Below are positions 12,175 to 14,279 of a stretch of 14,279 bases of DNA, in pieces. Source of the stretch: JAUPTX01 sp964550665 (GTDB lineage: Bacteria; Patescibacteriota; Minisyncoccia; Phycocordibacterales; CSBR16-119); the NCBI GenBank assembly GCA_964550665.1, contig CAZJZW010000018.1, forward strand, positions 1-14,279. Reading direction: 5' to 3'. The translations under genes were made by a program, and so were the position numbers. A model generated the notes under the pieces. It saw only the letters and a program-made list of their open reading frames with translations, was not told where the DNA came from and did no database searches. Position 1 is the first letter of the stretch, and the number at the start of each line of letters is the position of its first letter.

Positions 12175-12627
12175 ATGTTTGAGAAATTGTTTGGAGGAAA
12201 GAATAAAAGAGAGGGAATCAATTCCGATAAAAGTTCTATAAAGGGTGTTGCTCATTTTGATGGTAAAAAGATTGAAAAAGATTTATTTCAAGATGAGCAT
12301 GAACACCTTCAAGATAAATTTGATAAAAATGATTCAGCGGAGAAGATTTCTGATTTAACAAAAAAAGAGATCAGTAAACATTCAACAAACTGGAAAGAGT
12401 TGAGTACAAAAGTATCAAATGAAAGGACTCATCCAAAGCTTGGTGAAAAACATTCTGACTGGAAAGAGAAAAGTGTTTTTGATGAGCCTTTATCAAAACA
12501 GGAAATGTCTGACGAGCATTTAGATTCTTTAATGCAACAAGAAGAAGATAAAAAGTTTGCAAGAGATCATTTTTATCCAGAAGAATATGATGAGAGTGAA
12601 GACCAGGACTTAGAAAAAGCCGCTTAA
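12175..12627 (+). CDS. Highly charged hypothetical protein (150 aa)
   Basis: The family is unknown. The protein has almost no hydrophobic core beyond the N-terminal MFEKLFGG. It is dense in Lys, Glu, Asp and His, with two HSxxW repeats: KHSTNWKELS (about 69-78) and KHSDWKEKS (about 92-100). It looks intrinsically disordered or like a flexible linker or scaffold. The terminal DLEKAA resembles GLDKAA at the end of the 95-aa protein at 5049-5336. It lies between the micro-ORFs and rpiB in the same direction. There is no SD. Confidence 0.75.
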   Translation: MFEKLFGGKNKREGINSDKSSIKGVAHFDGKKIEKDLFQDEHEHLQDKFDKNDSAEKISDLTKKEISKHSTNWKELSTKVSNERTHPKLGEKHSDWKEKSVFDEPLSKQEMSDEHLDSLMQQEEDKKFARDHFYPEEYDESEDQDLEKAA

Positions 12628-12646
12628 TACTGTAAAACTAAAAATC

Positions 12647-13102
12647 ATGAAAATATTTATCGGGACAGATCATGCGGGATATGAAATGAAAGAAGAGCTC
12701 AAAACATATTTGGGGGATTTAGGTCATGATATTTTTGATAAAGGTGCGCATGAGTTAAACGAAGCAGATGATTACCCAGATTTTATTTCTCTTGTTGCTG
12801 AGGGTGTCGTCGCGACAGCTCCAGAATCAGAAGATGTGGTGCGAGGGATAGTTTTGGGCGGAACAGGAACAGGAGAGGCGATAGAAGCCAATAGACTTCT
12901 CGGTATCAGAACTGTTGCATACTATGGTGGACCAAAAGAAATCGTAAAACTAGCGCGTCAGCATAATGATGCAAACATTCTTTCTCTTGGTGCTCGTTTT
13001 ATAAATTTAGAAGAAGCTAAAGAAGTAGTTAAAATATTTTTAGAAACTCCATTTTCCGGAGATGAAAGACACATTAGAAGGATTGTAAAATTAGATAACT
13101 AG
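12647..13102 (+). CDS. rpiB: Ribose-5-phosphate isomerase B, Cys-less type
   Basis: RpiB interconverts ribose-5-phosphate and ribulose-5-phosphate. The 151-aa protein opens MKIFIGTDHAGYEMK (D8 and H9 contact the sugar phosphate in the family) and has VLGGTGTGEAIEANR (69-83), GIRTV and the RQHNDAN block (104-110). The catalytic Cys of E. coli RpiB (in CGTGIG) is Gly71 here, and a Glu sits at position 77 of the same loop. Mycobacterium tuberculosis RpiB likewise lacks the Cys and uses a Glu in GNGEQ as base, so activity through E77 is plausible. Its stop is one base before the aldolase ATG, a sign of tight coupling. Confidence 0.92.
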   Translation: MKIFIGTDHAGYEMKEELKTYLGDLGHDIFDKGAHELNEADDYPDFISLVAEGVVATAPESEDVVRGIVLGGTGTGEAIEANRLLGIRTVAYYGGPKEIVKLARQHNDANILSLGARFINLEEAKEVVKIFLETPFSGDERHIRRIVKLDN

Positions 13103-13103
13103 C

Positions 13104-14108
13104 ATGGATCACATAGAAATAGAAAAACTTAAAAATACAATAGCGCTCTTGATGCAAGATAAAAAGGGGATTCTTGCTGCTGATGAAAGTAACGGAACTT
13201 GTAATAAAAGATTTCAAGCTTTAGGTATTCCGGAAACAGAAGAAGAGCGCCGACGTTGGCGAGAACTTCTTTTGGGTGCGCCACTCATGGAAAAATTCGT
13301 CAGCGGAGTGATACTTTTTGATGAAACAATCCGGCAATCTGATTCAAATGGTAAAAAATTCACCGATGTTCTAAAAGAAAAAGAAGTTTTAACGGGAATA
13401 AAAGTAGATGAAGGTCTTCAAGATTTTATAGATCACCCGGGAGAACAACTAACTCACGGTTTAAATGGTCTTCCTGCTCGTATGCAAGAGTACAAAGCGC
13501 TGGGTGCGACGTTTGCTAAGTGGCGAGCCGCTTATGTTATATCTGACAGAACGCCAAGTGATGATGCTATCCGGGAGAACTCAGAAATACTTGCTCGTTA
13601 CGCTGTTATTTGCCAAGAGCATGACATCGTACCGATGGTTGAGCCTGAAGTTTTACTTGATGGAAATCATTCTATAGAAAAATCTAAAGAGGTCACGACA
13701 AAAGTTTTGAAAGGTCTTTTTGAAGCGCTCGAAAAACATCATGTTCATCTCGACGGTTTGATATTAAAGACAAGCATGGTTCTTTCTGGAAAAGATGCGG
13801 AGGGAAGAGCAGATGCAAAAGCTGTGGGGGATGCGACAGTAGAAGTCTTAAAGGAGTGTGTGCCAGCAAACGTGGGTGGAGTAGTTTTCCTTTCTGGCGG
13901 ACAAACTCCGGACGAAGCAACTGCAAACTTTAGTGCTATTGCAAAACACCAACCTCTGCCTTGGCCACTCGCTTTCTCTTTTTCACGAGCTATCCAAAAT
14001 GATGCGCTTGCAATTTGGGCTGGTAAAATTACTAACATAGATATAGCTCGAGAGGCATATATTAAAAGACTGATGTCGAATTCGATGGCTGATCAAGGAC
14101 TTTTGTAG
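13104..14108 (+). CDS. fba: Class I fructose-bisphosphate aldolase
   Basis: It cleaves fructose-1,6-bisphosphate to two triose phosphates through a Schiff base. The 334-aa protein matches the metal-free animal-type family. Residues correspond to the rabbit enzyme at a constant offset of 7: D26 (ILAADES), K139 (FAKWRAA), E180 and E182 (VEPEVL), and Schiff-base K222 (GLILKTSMV, where PNMV is more usual). FLSGGQ (262-267) binds phosphate. The usual C-terminal Tyr is replaced by a DQGLL end. With GAPDH upstream it covers the triose-forming and oxidising steps; with RpiB and the following epimerase it joins pentose metabolism. Confidence 0.95.
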   Translation: MDHIEIEKLKNTIALLMQDKKGILAADESNGTCNKRFQALGIPETEEERRRWRELLLGAPLMEKFVSGVILFDETIRQSDSNGKKFTDVLKEKEVLTGIKVDEGLQDFIDHPGEQLTHGLNGLPARMQEYKALGATFAKWRAAYVISDRTPSDDAIRENSEILARYAVICQEHDIVPMVEPEVLLDGNHSIEKSKEVTTKVLKGLFEALEKHHVHLDGLILKTSMVLSGKDAEGRADAKAVGDATVEVLKECVPANVGGVVFLSGGQTPDEATANFSAIAKHQPLPWPLAFSFSRAIQNDALAIWAGKITNIDIAREAYIKRLMSNSMADQGLL

Positions 14109-14142
14109 TTAAAAGTTTTTAAAGTTATAAAGTTTAAAGTAA

Positions 14143-14279
14143 ATGATAGAAATTATTCCCGCAATAATGCCAAAAGATTTACAAGACCTTGAAGACAAGG
14201 CTTGTTTGGTTTACAAGAGTGTTAAAACAATCCAACTTGATTTGATGGATGGGGAATACGTCGAAGCAAAAACTTGGCC
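14143..14279 (+). CDS. rpe: Ribulose-phosphate 3-epimerase-like protein, cut by window end
   Basis: Only the first 45 codons are visible: MIEIIPAIMPKDLQDLEDKA... then TIQLDLMDGEYVEAKTW. The first strand (IIPAI), the following helix and the DLMDG turn at the end of strand 2 match the beginning of RPE barrels. Two usual active-site residues differ: the Ser of SxSIL is Ala here, and the metal-binding His of HxDVMD is Gln. It may be a divergent epimerase or a related phosphate-binding TIM-barrel enzyme. It follows the aldolase after a 34-nt A+T-rich spacer and fits a pentose-phosphate role beside RpiB. Confidence 0.65.
   Translation, partial: MIEIIPAIMPKDLQDLEDKACLVYKSVKTIQLDLMDGEYVEAKTW

Noticed and set aside
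28..14279. tRNA, rRNA, CRISPR array, insertion sequence
   Set aside because: No cloverleaf-like sequence, rRNA signature, regularly spaced direct repeats, transposase or terminal inverted repeats were found by reading.

Overview
The window looks like a chromosomal segment of a small-genome bacterium of the Candidate Phyla Radiation (Patescibacteria, probably Parcubacteria-like). That placement is inferred. It rests on A+T-rich sequence, tightly packed short genes, a CPR-style mix (RmuC, MYG1 family, YqeY, Obg, GatB, class I aldolase, RpiB), many orphan small membrane proteins, and no Shine-Dalgarno sequence in front of any gene. The standard genetic code fits: no conserved gene needs an in-frame TGA, and several genes end in TGA.

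Layout. 28-3187 is a minus-strand block: a secreted orphan protein, RmuC, two very small genes and an ExoX-like DEDDh exonuclease. 3313-6374 is a plus-strand run: YqeY, a YvlD/holin-like membrane protein, a MYG1-family protein, a small acidic protein and Obg. 6432-7652 holds three short minus-strand genes (two membrane proteins and a tiny HNH-like protein), most with their own promoter and hairpin terminator. 7750-9744 is gatB followed by an RBBP9/YdeN-type hydrolase. 9728-10045 is another small minus-strand orphan. 10149-10583 is a coiled-coil, tail-anchored protein. 10711 to the end is a sugar-phosphate cluster: GAPDH, two micro-ORFs, a charged protein, RpiB, class I fructose-bisphosphate aldolase and the start of a ribulose-phosphate-3-epimerase-like gene. 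Aldolase and GAPDH act in the triose part of glycolysis. RpiB and the epimerase interconvert pentose phosphates.

The GAPDH gene is interrupted by exactly 100 N. The 55 bases before the gap are repeated exactly after it. Merging the two copies gives one intact in-frame GAPDH, so the gap is a scaffolding artefact.

The most interesting signal is in the translation starts. Conserved genes (rmuC, exonuclease, yqeY, gatB, the 10149 gene) have a -10 box ending only 6-9 nt before the ATG, often as GTTAAAATA, which predicts leaderless mRNAs. The interspersed small minus-strand orphans instead carry a shared A-then-C-rich element of about 13 nt before the ATG (AAAGCAC...CC-ATG and variants). In three of them this element begins exactly where the promoter predicts the transcript to start. 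Neither class has a Shine-Dalgarno sequence. No tRNA, rRNA, CRISPR array or insertion sequence was seen, and no gene-free stretch exceeds 300 bases.
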